Shown: one piece after another, positions 1 through 8,976 of the stretch
Layout: each line of letters starts with the position of its first letter
Numbering within the stretch: the first letter of the stretch is position 1
Source of the DNA: Neomegalonema sp.
Lineage (GTDB): Bacteria; Pseudomonadota; Alphaproteobacteria; Rhodobacterales; Rhodobacteraceae
Reading direction: 5' to 3'
NCBI GenBank assembly: GCA_022760355.1
Contig: JALEGB010000135.1
Coordinates: forward strand, 1-40,666
DNA length: 40,666 bases
Program-made: the position numbers and the translations under genes
Notes under the pieces: model-generated
What the model saw: only the letters and a program-made list of their open reading frames with translations
What the model was told of the DNA's origin: nothing
The model's database searches: none

Positions 1-126
1 AACGCCGTCCTGCTGGCGGCGAACTTCGGACGGTATGAGGCGCGCGCCTCCGCTGTCGTGCTGATCTCCACCGCATTATCGATTTTGACCTATGCGGCGG
101 CGGCGGCTTGGTTGAAGGGCGGCTAA
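1..126 (+). CDS. C-terminal end of an AEC-type (auxin efflux carrier family) permease, partial
   Basis: The frame is open from the first base and stops at TAA 124-126, giving the last 41 residues of a protein whose start lies outside the window. The tail starts NAVLLAANFGRYEARAS and continues with one hydrophobic helix and a short Lys-Gly-Gly end. An Asn-Ala pair before a small-residue helix, followed by a final membrane segment, resembles the last two helices of AEC transporters (malonate or auxin-efflux type). That match is by eye on a short fragment, so the family is probable rather than proven. The next gene is a second small-molecule permease about 70 bases on, in the same direction. Confidence 0.5.
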   Translation, partial: NAVLLAANFGRYEARASAVVLISTALSILTYAAAAAWLKGG

Positions 127-199
127 ACGCCAACCGCAGACCGTGGAAATACACTCATCAGCGCGGCGCATAAGCGCGGCGCGCAGGAGGCGCTGATAA

Positions 200-1114
200 A
201 TGGGCGAGTTCATCGTCTCCATCGCTCACACCCCGGCAGGCGAGGCGCTGGCGCTGGCGCTAGCGCTGTTGTCCGCGCTCGCCCATGCGCTGTTCGGCGC
301 CATCAACAAAGGCGGCGCCGACCCATTTCTGAACCGCGGCGCCATCAACATCGCGTATGGCGCCATGGCGCTTCCACTGGCGTTGTTCGTATTTCCTCTT
401 CCCTCCCCAGCGCTCTGGGCGGCGCTGGGCGCGACGTACTTGGTTCATATCGTCTATGAGTGGTTCCAGGCGGCGTCATTCCATCGTGGCGCGTTCACGC
501 TGGTCTACCCAATCGCGCGCGGCACCAGCCCTGTCGCGACTGTCGCCGTCGCGCTGGTGCTGTTCAACGAACGCCTGACGCTGATCCAATGGCTTGGCCT
601 ATTGCTGCTGAGCCTCTCAATCTACGCCTTCGCCTTGGCCAATCTGCGAGATCGCGCGGATGGCGCGCCGGCGCGCGCCGCATTGATTTCCGCCATCCTG
701 ACCGCGCTTGGCACTGGCGTCATGATCGCCGTCTACACGAATGTCGACGCGTATGGCATTCGACTGGCGGATGATCCCTTCACCTTCCTGGCGTGGTTCT
801 ACGTTTTGGGCGGTGTCGGATTTCCCATCATCGCGGCGCATCGGTGGCGCCGCATGCCCAGCGCGATGCGCCCACCGGTCAAGGACCTCGCCATCCGCGG
901 CTTTTTCGGCGCAATTATCGCTTTTATCAGCTTCGGCGCGCTGATGTTGGCGACCCGGCTGGACAAAATCGGCGAAGCGGCGGCGCTGCGCGAAACCTCA
1001 ATTATCTTCGGCGCCGCGATCGGCGTGCTCATCTTCAAAGAAAAGATCGACGGGCTGCGCATCGCCCTGATCATCGCCATCGCGGCCGGCGCGGTCCTCA
1101 TAGAGCTAGGATGA
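200..1114 (+). CDS. DMT-superfamily (EamA-type) inner-membrane transporter
   Basis: A 304-residue hydrophobic protein with about ten predicted membrane helices arranged as two EamA-like halves, roughly residues 15-147 and 158-303. The length and two-fold internal repeat are normal for drug/metabolite transporter (DMT) permeases, which move small metabolites across the inner membrane. The helix-end pattern FNERLTLIQWLGLLLL in the first half recurs as FKEKIDGLRIALIIAI in the second, as expected for the duplicated family. The start ATG has AGGAGG at 185-190. That Shine-Dalgarno lies between a 7-bp inverted repeat (157-163 and 191-197), which could mask the site, though this is weak evidence. The substrate cannot be read from sequence. 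The downstream AtuA genes suggest a carboxylic acid or terpenoid-type metabolite, but that is only context. Confidence 0.85.
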   Translation: MGEFIVSIAHTPAGEALALALALLSALAHALFGAINKGGADPFLNRGAINIAYGAMALPLALFVFPLPSPALWAALGATYLVHIVYEWFQAASFHRGAFTLVYPIARGTSPVATVAVALVLFNERLTLIQWLGLLLLSLSIYAFALANLRDRADGAPARAALISAILTALGTGVMIAVYTNVDAYGIRLADDPFTFLAWFYVLGGVGFPIIAAHRWRRMPSAMRPPVKDLAIRGFFGAIIAFISFGALMLATRLDKIGEAAALRETSIIFGAAIGVLIFKEKIDGLRIALIIAIAAGAVLIELG

Positions 1115-1183
1115 GCCCGCAACGCGCGTTAGGTTCGGTTCGCGCCACAATGCCGAAACCGGCCCAAATGAGGGGCAGCGCGC

Positions 1184-2527
1184 GTGAGAACCATTCGAAT
1201 TGGCGCCGGCGCCGGCTTTTCCGGCGATCGTATTGAGCCTGCGGTCGAACTCGCTGATAAGGGCGAGCTGGACTATCTGGTGTTCGAGTGCTTGGCCGAG
1301 CGCACCATTGCACTGGCGCAGCAAGAGCGTCGCCGCGAGCCAACGCGCGGCTTCGACCCGCTGCTCGCCGCGCGGATGGAGGCCGTGCTCCCGCTCTGCG
1401 CCGCCAAAGGCGTCCGCATTATCACCAATATGGGCGCTGCGAATCCTGACGCGGCGGCGCGGACCGTGCGCGCCATTGCGCAACGGCTTGGTTTGCGCGG
1501 CTTGAAAGTCGCCGCGGTGACAGGCGACGACGTGCTGGAGGCCGTGCTGGCGGACGCGCAGCTGAGCCTCGCGGAGGATGGGCGAAACGTCGTCGATTTG
1601 GGACGGCGACTGATCTCCGCGAACGCTTATCTCGGCGCCGAGCCCATCATTTCGGCGCTGCGCGCAGGCGCTGATATTGTGATCTGCGGACGAGCGGCTG
1701 ACCCCGCCATGTTTCTGGCCCCGCTCATCCATGAATTTGGCTGGGCGATGGATGATTGGACGCGGCTGGGAAGGGGGACGGTCGCCGGCCATCTACTCGA
1801 ATGCGCAGGCCAAATCACCGGCGGCTATTTTGCGGATCCGGGCTATCGATCGGCGCCGGATCTCGCGCGGTTGGGGTTCCCAATCGGCGAAGTCAACGCC
1901 GATGGCGATGTGCTGATCACCAAGGTGGCTGGATCGGGCGGCCGGGTTTCGGCGGCCACCTGCGCTGAGCAGCTTCTCTATGAGGTGCATGATCCGTCGC
2001 ACTATCTGCAACCCGACGTCATCGCCGATTTTTCCAATGTCGGTCTGGAGGAGGTCGGGCCGGATCAGGTGCGCGTCTATGGCGGCGACGGCGCGCCGAA
2101 GACCGGCCTGCTTAAAGTTTCGATCGGCTATCTCGACGGCTTTGTTGGCGAGGGGCAGATCACTTACGCGGGCCCCGGCGCCGTCGCGCGCGGCCGACTG
2201 GCGATTGAGATTGTCAAAGAGCGCCTACGCCTGTTCGGCCCAAGCTACGACGAGTTGCGCGGCGAGTTGATCGGGGTCGACTCCGTCCTTGCGCGCGCGC
2301 CGGATCCACACATCGGCGAACCGCATGAGGCGCGCCTACGGGTCGCGGCGCGCGCCAGATCCTGGGACGATGCGGAGCGGGTCGGCCGAGAGGTCGAAGC
2401 GCTCTATTTGAACGGCCCGGCTGGCGGCGGCGGGGTCACCCGCTCAACGCGCGAGATCGTCGCCATCGGATCAACCTTGATCGAGGACGGCCTTATTCGG
2501 CCCGGCTTTGAACTATTGGAGTCGTAG
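1184..2527 (+). CDS. AtuA-family (DUF1446) protein, large subunit
   Basis: A 447-residue soluble protein that begins with the family signature RIGAGAGFSGDRIEPAVELA and contains DYLVFECLAERTIALAQ. Both are typical of the acyclic terpene utilisation protein AtuA and the DUF1446 family. AtuA is required for citronellol/geraniol catabolism in Pseudomonas, but its biochemical reaction is not established and most homologues lie in other carboxylic-acid loci. The start is GTG with AGGGG 8 bases upstream, and the family motif begins immediately after it. The stop TAG is one base from the ATG of the small-subunit gene, so the two are almost certainly co-translated. The preceding DMT permease ends 69 bases upstream and may supply the substrate. 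Confidence 0.85.
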   Translation: MRTIRIGAGAGFSGDRIEPAVELADKGELDYLVFECLAERTIALAQQERRREPTRGFDPLLAARMEAVLPLCAAKGVRIITNMGAANPDAAARTVRAIAQRLGLRGLKVAAVTGDDVLEAVLADAQLSLAEDGRNVVDLGRRLISANAYLGAEPIISALRAGADIVICGRAADPAMFLAPLIHEFGWAMDDWTRLGRGTVAGHLLECAGQITGGYFADPGYRSAPDLARLGFPIGEVNADGDVLITKVAGSGGRVSAATCAEQLLYEVHDPSHYLQPDVIADFSNVGLEEVGPDQVRVYGGDGAPKTGLLKVSIGYLDGFVGEGQITYAGPGAVARGRLAIEIVKERLRLFGPSYDELRGELIGVDSVLARAPDPHIGEPHEARLRVAARARSWDDAERVGREVEALYLNGPAGGGGVTRSTREIVAIGSTLIEDGLIRPGFELLES

Positions 2528-2528
2528 C

Positions 2529-2837
2529 ATGCAGTTACGCGAGATCGCTCATGCGCGGTCCGGCGACAAAGGCGACACCTCAAATATTGTTGTCATTGCC
2601 TATCGCGCTGAGGATTACGCATTTCTGGAACGATCATTGACCGCCGAAGCGGTGCGCAGATGCTTTCAGGCGCTGGGGGTGGAGGATGTGCGCCGATACG
2701 CGTTGCCTCAGCTCAGCGCGCTCAATTTCGTCATGCGCGGGGCGTTGCGCGGCGGCGTCACCCGCTCCCTCGCGCTTGATGCGCACGGCAAATGTCTGGG
2801 CTCGGTGATCTTGGAAATGGATCTCAAGAACGGCTAA
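2529..2837 (+). CDS. AtuA-related small subunit (AtuA-like C-terminal domain as a separate protein)
   Basis: A 102-residue protein starting MQLREIAHARSGDKGDTSNI. HARSGDKGDTSNI is the signature of the domain that forms the C terminus of single-chain AtuA proteins; here it is a separate gene one base after the large subunit. An in-frame ATG further upstream (2508) lies inside the large-subunit gene and would add seven residues before the conserved motif, so ATG 2529 was preferred. Known family behaviour suggests that the two chains work as one enzyme, with the reaction unknown. The 146 bases after the stop contain no gene and no convincing terminator that I can see. Confidence 0.8.
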   Translation: MQLREIAHARSGDKGDTSNIVVIAYRAEDYAFLERSLTAEAVRRCFQALGVEDVRRYALPQLSALNFVMRGALRGGVTRSLALDAHGKCLGSVILEMDLKNG

Positions 2838-2983
2838 CGCGTCTTGATGAATACGCCGCGTCACCTCAAAAACACAGCGGGCCAAGCTCAACGCCGAAGC
2901 CTTATTTGAGCCCAATTCACCGAATTTTCTAGGATCGGAAGAAGATCAGCTGTTTTGCATCTGCCGTTCTCGGAGGGAAGTTT

Positions 2984-3508
2984 ATGGAAGCGGGCGTCGT
3001 TCCGGGCTGGGTTGCCCAAGCCTTGCCAATAATCCTATGGGCGACCGCCGCCCTTGGCGCGGTGTGGGTTGTACTCGCAGTGCTCGATTACTTAAATCGC
3101 CGCGCCTACAACCTGACGATGGCCGACCGCGGCGGCAATGGCGGCGCACAGCCTGACTTTCTGCGGGTGGACGGCGACAAACGGGAAGAAGCGCGGCGTG
3201 CGGGCGAGGCGTTTGATGAAAAGATGCGGGCGCGCGATGCGGCGGAGGCTGGCGAGCCCTCAGCGCCAAATCAAAGCGCTTTGTCGCTGACGAAGATTAT
3301 AACGCTGATCTTTGCCGTCATTACCGCAATCACCGTCATTGTCGGCGCGATCGGACGCATCGAGTATTATGACGCAGCTGTGCGCCGCCTATCGAGCTGG
3401 GAGCGGTTTGTTGAGATTGTCAACGCGTACTGGCCTGGCTTCATCATCGTCGCCCTGATCGTCGCGGCGCAGATTTACCACGCAATACGTCATGTCCGCG
3501 CCGGTTGA
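2984..3508 (+). CDS. Hypothetical three-helix membrane protein, first gene of the SPFH-FHA-kinase cluster
   Basis: A 174-residue protein with three hydrophobic helices at about residues 12-36, 103-124 and 148-167. Between helices 1 and 2 is a charged loop of about 65 residues rich in Arg, Lys, Asp and Glu, including EARRAGEAFDEKMRARDAAEAG. The start ATG has GGAGGGAAG just upstream. No family was recognised. It is the first of five plus-strand genes spaced 40-85 bases apart. The next gene encodes an SPFH-domain protein, and small membrane proteins next to SPFH genes often act as anchors or partners for SPFH oligomers. That is a possible role by analogy only. Confidence 0.75.
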   Translation: MEAGVVPGWVAQALPIILWATAALGAVWVVLAVLDYLNRRAYNLTMADRGGNGGAQPDFLRVDGDKREEARRAGEAFDEKMRARDAAEAGEPSAPNQSALSLTKIITLIFAVITAITVIVGAIGRIEYYDAAVRRLSSWERFVEIVNAYWPGFIIVALIVAAQIYHAIRHVRAG

Positions 3509-3548
3509 TCGCCGCGGATCTAACTCAGAGACATAGGAGAGGCGCGCC

Positions 3549-5096
3549 ATGGCTTCGCGAAACATCACCCTGAGCGGCGACGACGTACTGTGCGAGTATG
3601 TGCCGATTGACCAGGTGAAGGGCTTTTTCCAACAACGTATCGGCGTCGGACCCGACCTGCTCGCGCTGCTGATCCGTGATGGGAAAATCGCCCACGCCGC
3701 CCATGGCGCGCACATTGCGCTCGGAGGCTTCTGGCGCAGCATCAAAGACGCGGTCGCCGGCACCCATGCCCTGCGCCTGCTGATCGCCGACCTGAAGCCC
3801 TTTTCAGCCAGCGGCGCCTTTACGGCGATTACGCGCGACAGCGTGCCGGTCGAAGGGGAAATCACCCTGGAGCTGCAGGTAAATCCCGACGCGGCCGCCG
3901 GTGTGCTCGGTTTTGCGTCCGACACTGAAATTACGCCCAAATCGGTGATGTTTGAGCGATTGGCCCCGCATATGAACGACCGCATTCTGCAGGCCGTCGT
4001 GCGTAAGGTGGATGCGCTGGATCTGCGCGGCGATGTCGACGTTCAGAATAAAGTCCAGGCCGAACTGATGAGCGAGGCCGAGCGCGTTTTCGGCGACATG
4101 GGCCTGCTGGTCCGCGCCGTCAGCGTCACCTGGGGCTTTAATGAGGAAGAGCTGGCCGAAATCAAAAAGCGGTCCGAAACGCGCGAGCAAGAGATGCTCG
4201 ACGCCAAACTGGCCAATTTCTCCCGCGAGATCGCGCGCACTTCAGAAGTCACGGTTCTTCAACTGAACTCCGAACTGGCGGAAGGAAAGCTCAAAGCTGC
4301 GAATGACAGTGAGCTGCGTCAGATGCTGCTGGCGCAGGAGCTGGAGTTCGTCGACGGCAAGGAAACCGGCGCCCGCGTCGCGCGAATGAAGGCGCTCGAG
4401 GGTGAGATCGCCGAACTGAAAGTCGAACAGCAGGCCAAGTTTGATATGGCTCTGGGCGACGTCCAGAATGACCTGGAGCTGCGCCGTATCCGTATCGAGA
4501 TCGAGAAACTCGATCGTGAAACCGTCCGCCTCAATCGGGAGCAGGAAAGCGCCCTGCGCAAGCTTGAGGAGATGGACAAGCTCGAAATCGCCCGCGCTGC
4601 GCGTGAAGAGCAAATGAAATCCTTGCGCGGCCTGCAGGATATTGAAATCGACGGCGAGTCGGCCCGCACCGACATCAAGGACAAGTCGCTCGACGCCGAG
4701 CATGCCCGCGAAATGGATCGCCGCCGTCAGGAGGATGACACCAAGCTGGCCGAAGCACGGCTGAAGCGCGACATGTCGCCCGATCAGCTGCTGGCGATGC
4801 AGGCGGGCCTGTCGCCGGAAGTCGCAGCGATTTTTGCGGAGCGCGCCAAAGCCGACGCATCCGACACGGCGGAAAAAATGGCGCTGATGGAGCGTCTGGT
4901 GGAAAGCGGCGCCAAAACCGGCGAACAGGCCAAGTTCTTCTTCGAACAATTCAAAGAAGGGGTCGTCGGCGTCGCAGCGGGCGCATCAGGCGCCAGCCAG
5001 AAAACCCAAGGAACGATCATCTGCCCGCGCTGTAGAGCAGAGAATGACGCCGACGCATCCTTCTGCCACAGCTGCGCAGCGCCGCTTCGCTCATGA
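3549..5096 (+). CDS. SPFH/Band 7-type protein with C-terminal zinc ribbon
   Basis: A 515-residue protein. Residues about 30-215 fit an SPFH/Band 7-like domain: an extended strand-rich region ending in a helix with VSVTWGFNEEELAEIKKRSE. Residues about 215-440 are highly charged and helical, with heptad-like patterns predicted to form coiled coil. The C terminus is a treble-clef or ribbon-like zinc site with C492, C495, C506 and C509 (CPRC...CHSC). This arrangement resembles bacterial SPFH proteins annotated as virion-core-like Band 7 proteins. SPFH proteins form large membrane-associated oligomers that scaffold other proteins. No signal peptide or clear membrane helix is present, so the partner encoded just upstream may recruit it. 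The start ATG is preceded by AGGAG. The next protein also carries a cysteine-rich ribbon. Confidence 0.8.
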   Translation: MASRNITLSGDDVLCEYVPIDQVKGFFQQRIGVGPDLLALLIRDGKIAHAAHGAHIALGGFWRSIKDAVAGTHALRLLIADLKPFSASGAFTAITRDSVPVEGEITLELQVNPDAAAGVLGFASDTEITPKSVMFERLAPHMNDRILQAVVRKVDALDLRGDVDVQNKVQAELMSEAERVFGDMGLLVRAVSVTWGFNEEELAEIKKRSETREQEMLDAKLANFSREIARTSEVTVLQLNSELAEGKLKAANDSELRQMLLAQELEFVDGKETGARVARMKALEGEIAELKVEQQAKFDMALGDVQNDLELRRIRIEIEKLDRETVRLNREQESALRKLEEMDKLEIARAAREEQMKSLRGLQDIEIDGESARTDIKDKSLDAEHAREMDRRRQEDDTKLAEARLKRDMSPDQLLAMQAGLSPEVAAIFAERAKADASDTAEKMALMERLVESGAKTGEQAKFFFEQFKEGVVGVAAGASGASQKTQGTIICPRCRAENDADASFCHSCAAPLRS

Positions 5097-5136
5097 CCAA
5101 CAATCACGGTAAAATCCAGCGAGTGAAGGGAGCGCT

Positions 5137-6273
5137 ATGAGCTGGGAGGGGTACAAAGCCTGCTGCCATCGGTCGGCGCTGAAACCAACTGCGGCGTTCT
5201 GCGGCGAATGCGGCGGGCCTTTGCTCCGCTGCATGAATTTCTCGGACTGCATGCAACTGATTACACCGCTGCAACCCTGCAGCGTCTGCCTCTCGCCCGA
5301 ATTGGTTGTCGAGCAGGGCGCGAGCGTCGGCGGCGGCGTCGGCGCGCGACTGGCGATCCCGCTAAAGCTCCGCAATCAGAACGCTGAGATCAAACGGCCG
5401 ATCTATCTGAAACGCCTGCAGAAGATCGAGAGCGACGGTGCGCCAGCCGATGTGCCGCTGGGATGGGAACAGGTCGACCCCGGCAGCGAGCGTTCATTCC
5501 TTGTCGAGGCGGGCCCGTTCGAAACTGATGGCGTCGCGCGTGTGGAGCTCCTGCTGACGCTCGCCACCCGGTCGAAAGAAGGGTTCGAGGAGGCCCATGT
5601 TTTCGGCGGCGCGCTGCTGCTGACCGTTAACCGAGAGAGCCAACAGCAGATCGTTCAGAATATAGATTTTTCCGGCGCGCATTTTGAGACCGGCGGCCTT
5701 GTTAAGACCGATCTCAAGGTTGACCAAAGCGAGACGGCCTCAGCGGAAACGACTGGCCGCCGCGTTGTCGCGCTCGAGCGGTTTGAGCTTTCCGAAGTGC
5801 GCACAGGGGTCCGGGGATATGAAAACCCAACCCGACGCGTGCCGCAGAATGTTCGGTTCACCTGCTCGGGCTTTCCCGACGCGGACGCGCCGGGATTTGA
5901 GTTCGGCGTTGGCGCGCGCGGCGCAATTGCAGTGGGACGCAGCGGCCGCGAAAAAGATCCCGCCCGCAATCCAAACCCAATGGATTTATCAATACGCGTC
6001 TATGATTCGGGCGGCGCGTTGGATCTTGAGCGCAGCAATCGCATCTCGCGCCATCATTTTGACCTACGCGTTCTAAACGATCGCCTTTGTCTACATGTAC
6101 GAAGCTCCAAAGGGGCGGTGGTTGACAACATCCCCGCCCCAGCCGGTTCGATCGAACCGATAGAGGATGGAGCAGTGATTTACCCGACGGTGGACGCGCC
6201 CGCCGGGGTCCGCGTTCAATTCGACGCCGGACCTCATGGCGAAGTGAGCCGCATTCACCTAATCAAGGTGTAA
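5137..6273 (+). CDS. Zinc-ribbon and FHA-domain protein
   Basis: A 378-residue protein. The first 51 residues hold eight cysteines (C9, C10, C22, C25, C32, C38, C48, C51) in CxxC-like pairs, suggesting two zinc ribbons. Residues about 60-200 are strand-rich and unrecognised. Residues about 255-365 fit a forkhead-associated domain: GR at 267-268 begins the first phosphothreonine-contact loop, and RISRHHFDL (S304, R305, H307) is the conserved second loop. FHA domains bind phosphothreonine peptides, so the Ser/Thr kinase encoded next is the obvious source of its ligand. There is no membrane segment or signal peptide. The ATG at 5137 follows AAGGGAG. The FHA call rests on two diagnostic loops seen by eye. 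Confidence 0.75.
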   Translation: MSWEGYKACCHRSALKPTAAFCGECGGPLLRCMNFSDCMQLITPLQPCSVCLSPELVVEQGASVGGGVGARLAIPLKLRNQNAEIKRPIYLKRLQKIESDGAPADVPLGWEQVDPGSERSFLVEAGPFETDGVARVELLLTLATRSKEGFEEAHVFGGALLLTVNRESQQQIVQNIDFSGAHFETGGLVKTDLKVDQSETASAETTGRRVVALERFELSEVRTGVRGYENPTRRVPQNVRFTCSGFPDADAPGFEFGVGARGAIAVGRSGREKDPARNPNPMDLSIRVYDSGGALDLERSNRISRHHFDLRVLNDRLCLHVRSSKGAVVDNIPAPAGSIEPIEDGAVIYPTVDAPAGVRVQFDAGPHGEVSRIHLIKV

Positions 6274-6334
6274 CCGTAGGGTGTTTACGCCGCGGCGTTA
6301 AGCGCGTGGGCGCGTGCCAATAGGAGGGAGCGCG

Positions 6335-7927
6335 GTGACCAATCAAGATGATCCGATGGGCGGTCAGAATCCGAACTTGATGGCGACAGTCTGGGATGCA
6401 GGCCCGGCTCAGACGGCGACATTGCTCGCCGCTGGGGATCGCTTCGCCGACCGGTATGAAATCAAGTCGCAAATCGGCGCGGGAGGGATGGGCGTCGTCT
6501 ATCTCGCGATGGATTCGGTGACGAAGGAAGAGGTGGTCCTCAAGCTGATCAATCCAAGCTTGCTGGACCCCGCAGCCCGTGAGCGGATGATCACCGAGGG
6601 CGTCAACACCCGCAAAATTCGCAATCCCAACGTGGTGGCCGTCTATGACGTCGGCGAGCATGATGGGCAGGTGTTTTTGAGCATGGAGCGCGTGGCCGGC
6701 ACGCCGCTGCGCTCATGGATGGCTGAGAATATGGCGAAGCGGATCGACGCGTCGCTGTCGGACGTGCTGAAGATCACGCATGAAATCCTCTCAGGCCTCG
6801 CCGCGGCGCATGATGGCGGCGTGATCCACCGTGACCTTAAACCCGAGAATATCATGATCTCGGGCGCTCCGTCCGCCCCCGGCTTTCAGCTCAAGATTTT
6901 GGATTTTGGCATCGCCCGCGGCTTGAAGACCGAAGTCTTCACCGGCTCCACCCCCGCAATGGGCACGCCGCTCTATATGGCGCCGGAGCAAAAAACGACG
7001 CCGGACGCCGTCGGCCCCTCCGCCGACATCTATTCGGTCGGCCGCATGCTCTATGAGATGCTGATGGATGTGCTGCCGGAAGGCGCCTGGAACCCGCCGA
7101 GCGAGCAGCGCAGCGACGTGCCGCAGGCGCTGGACGGCGTGATCCGCAAAGCGTTGCAAGCGCCGAAGCACCGGTATCAAACCGTCGCCGAGTTCGCCGC
7201 GGCGCTTGATGAAGCGGTCAAGGGCACGAAGGCGCAGGAAGTCTCGCAATCCGTCTGGAGCGGCGATGGCGGTGAGAAGCTGCGCGAGAGCATTCGTGAA
7301 TATAAGCAAACCGTTGCCGATCGGATCGAAACGGTCAAAAGCGGCGTCTCCTGGCTCACCGAAAGCCTGAAGGGATGGTCCGCGTCAAAACCGGCCGCCG
7401 CAACCGCCACGCCAGCGCCGACAGCTGACGCCCCCCCGGACGCCGAGGCCGCAGCCGCCAAAAAGCGGCGCACCTGGATGATTGCCGGCGGCGTTATTGG
7501 CGTGATTGTGGTGCTTGGCGTCATCGATGAGCTGCTGACGACAACGCCGACGATAACGCCCGTCGCAACGGAGCGCTCGGACACCGGCTGGCGCCCTTAC
7601 AGCGACAGGAGCGCGAGCTATGATGGCGCGACGACCGCACTCAGCGGCTCCTGGCGCCTTGAGGGTGGCGAGACCTTCAGCGTCCGCACCGACGGCAGCA
7701 GCGTCGAAGGAACCGGCGTCCTCGCCGGCATCGGGCCCGTCCGGCTCAGCGGCCCGATTAACGGCCCGATCGCAATCATTAGCCAATCAACCGGCGTCAG
7801 GCTCGGCGCGATGGTGGGCGGGATCACGCCGCGCAGCGGCGGTCAGCCCGGCTATGATTGGACGGGGACAGCGACGAACCTAACCACCGGCGCCACCTAC
7901 AGGGTTCTGTTCCATATCAATCACTAG
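6335..7927 (+). CDS. Membrane-anchored Hanks-type Ser/Thr protein kinase
   Basis: With a GTG start at 6335 (AGGAGGG six bases upstream) the protein has 530 residues; an in-frame GTG at 6314 lies before the Shine-Dalgarno and is less likely. The kinase domain spans about residues 41-295. It has a glycine loop GAGGMGVVY (48-56), lysine K70, HRDLKPEN with D167, DFG with D190, and the APEQ motif near 217-220. All catalytic residues are present. After a juxtamembrane Ala/Pro-rich stretch, one membrane helix lies at about 381-400. It is followed by an outer region of about 130 residues rich in Gly, Ser and Thr that matches no sensor domain I know. It should phosphorylate Thr/Ser on cytosolic targets, with the adjacent FHA protein as the likely reader. 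Confidence 0.92.
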   Translation: MTNQDDPMGGQNPNLMATVWDAGPAQTATLLAAGDRFADRYEIKSQIGAGGMGVVYLAMDSVTKEEVVLKLINPSLLDPAARERMITEGVNTRKIRNPNVVAVYDVGEHDGQVFLSMERVAGTPLRSWMAENMAKRIDASLSDVLKITHEILSGLAAAHDGGVIHRDLKPENIMISGAPSAPGFQLKILDFGIARGLKTEVFTGSTPAMGTPLYMAPEQKTTPDAVGPSADIYSVGRMLYEMLMDVLPEGAWNPPSEQRSDVPQALDGVIRKALQAPKHRYQTVAEFAAALDEAVKGTKAQEVSQSVWSGDGGEKLRESIREYKQTVADRIETVKSGVSWLTESLKGWSASKPAAATATPAPTADAPPDAEAAAAKKRRTWMIAGGVIGVIVVLGVIDELLTTTPTITPVATERSDTGWRPYSDRSASYDGATTALSGSWRLEGGETFSVRTDGSSVEGTGVLAGIGPVRLSGPINGPIAIISQSTGVRLGAMVGGITPRSGGQPGYDWTGTATNLTTGATYRVLFHINH

Positions 7928-8012
7928 GGTGCGAACTCAGAAGCCTAACCATGCGCTGACGCGAGGGCGGGATCGCACCGCCGCCCTGCTCTCGCCACCA
8001 AAGGAGATCCCC

Positions 8013-8957
8013 ATGTCGCCCGCAGCGCTAACAACCGCCAGCGTCTCCTTCAAAGACGGCCGACAACAGGTCCGGCTTGGCGGCTATCTCAGGGATCTGC
8101 CGCGCCCGTCGGCCGCTGAAGTCGTGACGGATCGGACAGTCGAGAAACTGCCGCAAGTGATCGATCTACGCCCCCATTGCACCGAGGTGGAGGACCAAAA
8201 GACCCTTGGCAGCTGCACCGCCAACGCGGCGGTCGGGGCGCTGGAGTATCACCGGAAACGGCACGGAATTGACCCGAGCGACCTCAGTCGCCTGTTTGTC
8301 TATTACAATACGCGCCGGCTCAAAGGCTGTGTCGATGAAGATAGCGGCGCTACGATTGCGGAATCGATGGCTGCCGTTATGGCCTACGGCGCGCCGCGCG
8401 CGGATCTCTGGCCCTATGATGACAAAGAGCGCTGGCGCGAACAGCCGCCGCAGGAGGTGTATGACAACGCCAGCCTGAACGAAGTGGTCCAATATGCGCG
8501 GGTGTCGACCGGCGCTGGCGTTCTTGGCGCCGTCGCCGCCGGCTTCCCAGTCTGCTTTGGGATTTTCATGCCGGCGAGCGCCTATGACATTGCGGGGGCG
8601 ACCGGCGAAGTCCCAGAATTGAGCGACGCGGACTGGGCGTCTCCTTCCGCCGGCGGTCATGCGATGCTCATCGTCGGCTATGATCTTTTGCGGCGCTTGT
8701 ATCTGGTGCGAAACAGCTGGGGGCCCGGCTACGGCGATGGCGGCTATATTCGCATCCCCTTTTCCGTAATGGATCGCGGCGCGCCGGCCGAAGGGTTCTG
8801 GGTGCTTGGCCAACTTGAGCAAAGCGGCGGCGTCACTCTACGCAACACGGACGGGCCGAGCGAAATAGATCGTCTGCGAGACCGGCTGCGCAGCGACATC
8901 GAAGGCGGCCTCGCCGATGTGCGCCAGGGGCTGCGCGACCGGCTCACGAAGAAATAG
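8013..8957 (+). CDS. Papain-family (C1A) cysteine protease without signal peptide or propeptide
   Basis: A 314-residue protein. The start chosen is ATG 8013, with AAGGAG ending eight bases upstream; a longer in-frame start at 7929 overlaps no ribosome site. All papain landmarks are present. Q62 (oxyanion hole) lies six residues before C68 in DQKTLGSCTANAA, the catalytic histidine is H216 in GHAMLIVGYD, and asparagine N234 is in VRNSWGPGYGDGGY. Only about 50 residues precede the catalytic core, so there is no long inhibitory propeptide, and no export signal is visible. The protease therefore probably acts in the cytosol. The last 30 residues form a charged helix. It is the last gene of the SPFH-FHA-kinase cluster and might be its effector, but no substrate can be named. 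Confidence 0.85.
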   Translation: MSPAALTTASVSFKDGRQQVRLGGYLRDLPRPSAAEVVTDRTVEKLPQVIDLRPHCTEVEDQKTLGSCTANAAVGALEYHRKRHGIDPSDLSRLFVYYNTRRLKGCVDEDSGATIAESMAAVMAYGAPRADLWPYDDKERWREQPPQEVYDNASLNEVVQYARVSTGAGVLGAVAAGFPVCFGIFMPASAYDIAGATGEVPELSDADWASPSAGGHAMLIVGYDLLRRLYLVRNSWGPGYGDGGYIRIPFSVMDRGAPAEGFWVLGQLEQSGGVTLRNTDGPSEIDRLRDRLRSDIEGGLADVRQGLRDRLTKK

Positions 8958-8976
8958 CCCCAGCTTGACGCGCCAC

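Noticed and set aside
7929..8012. Longer N terminus for the papain-type protease
   Set aside because: The extra 28 residues precede a strong AAGGAG site and are not needed for the fold; ATG 8013 explains the ribosome site better.
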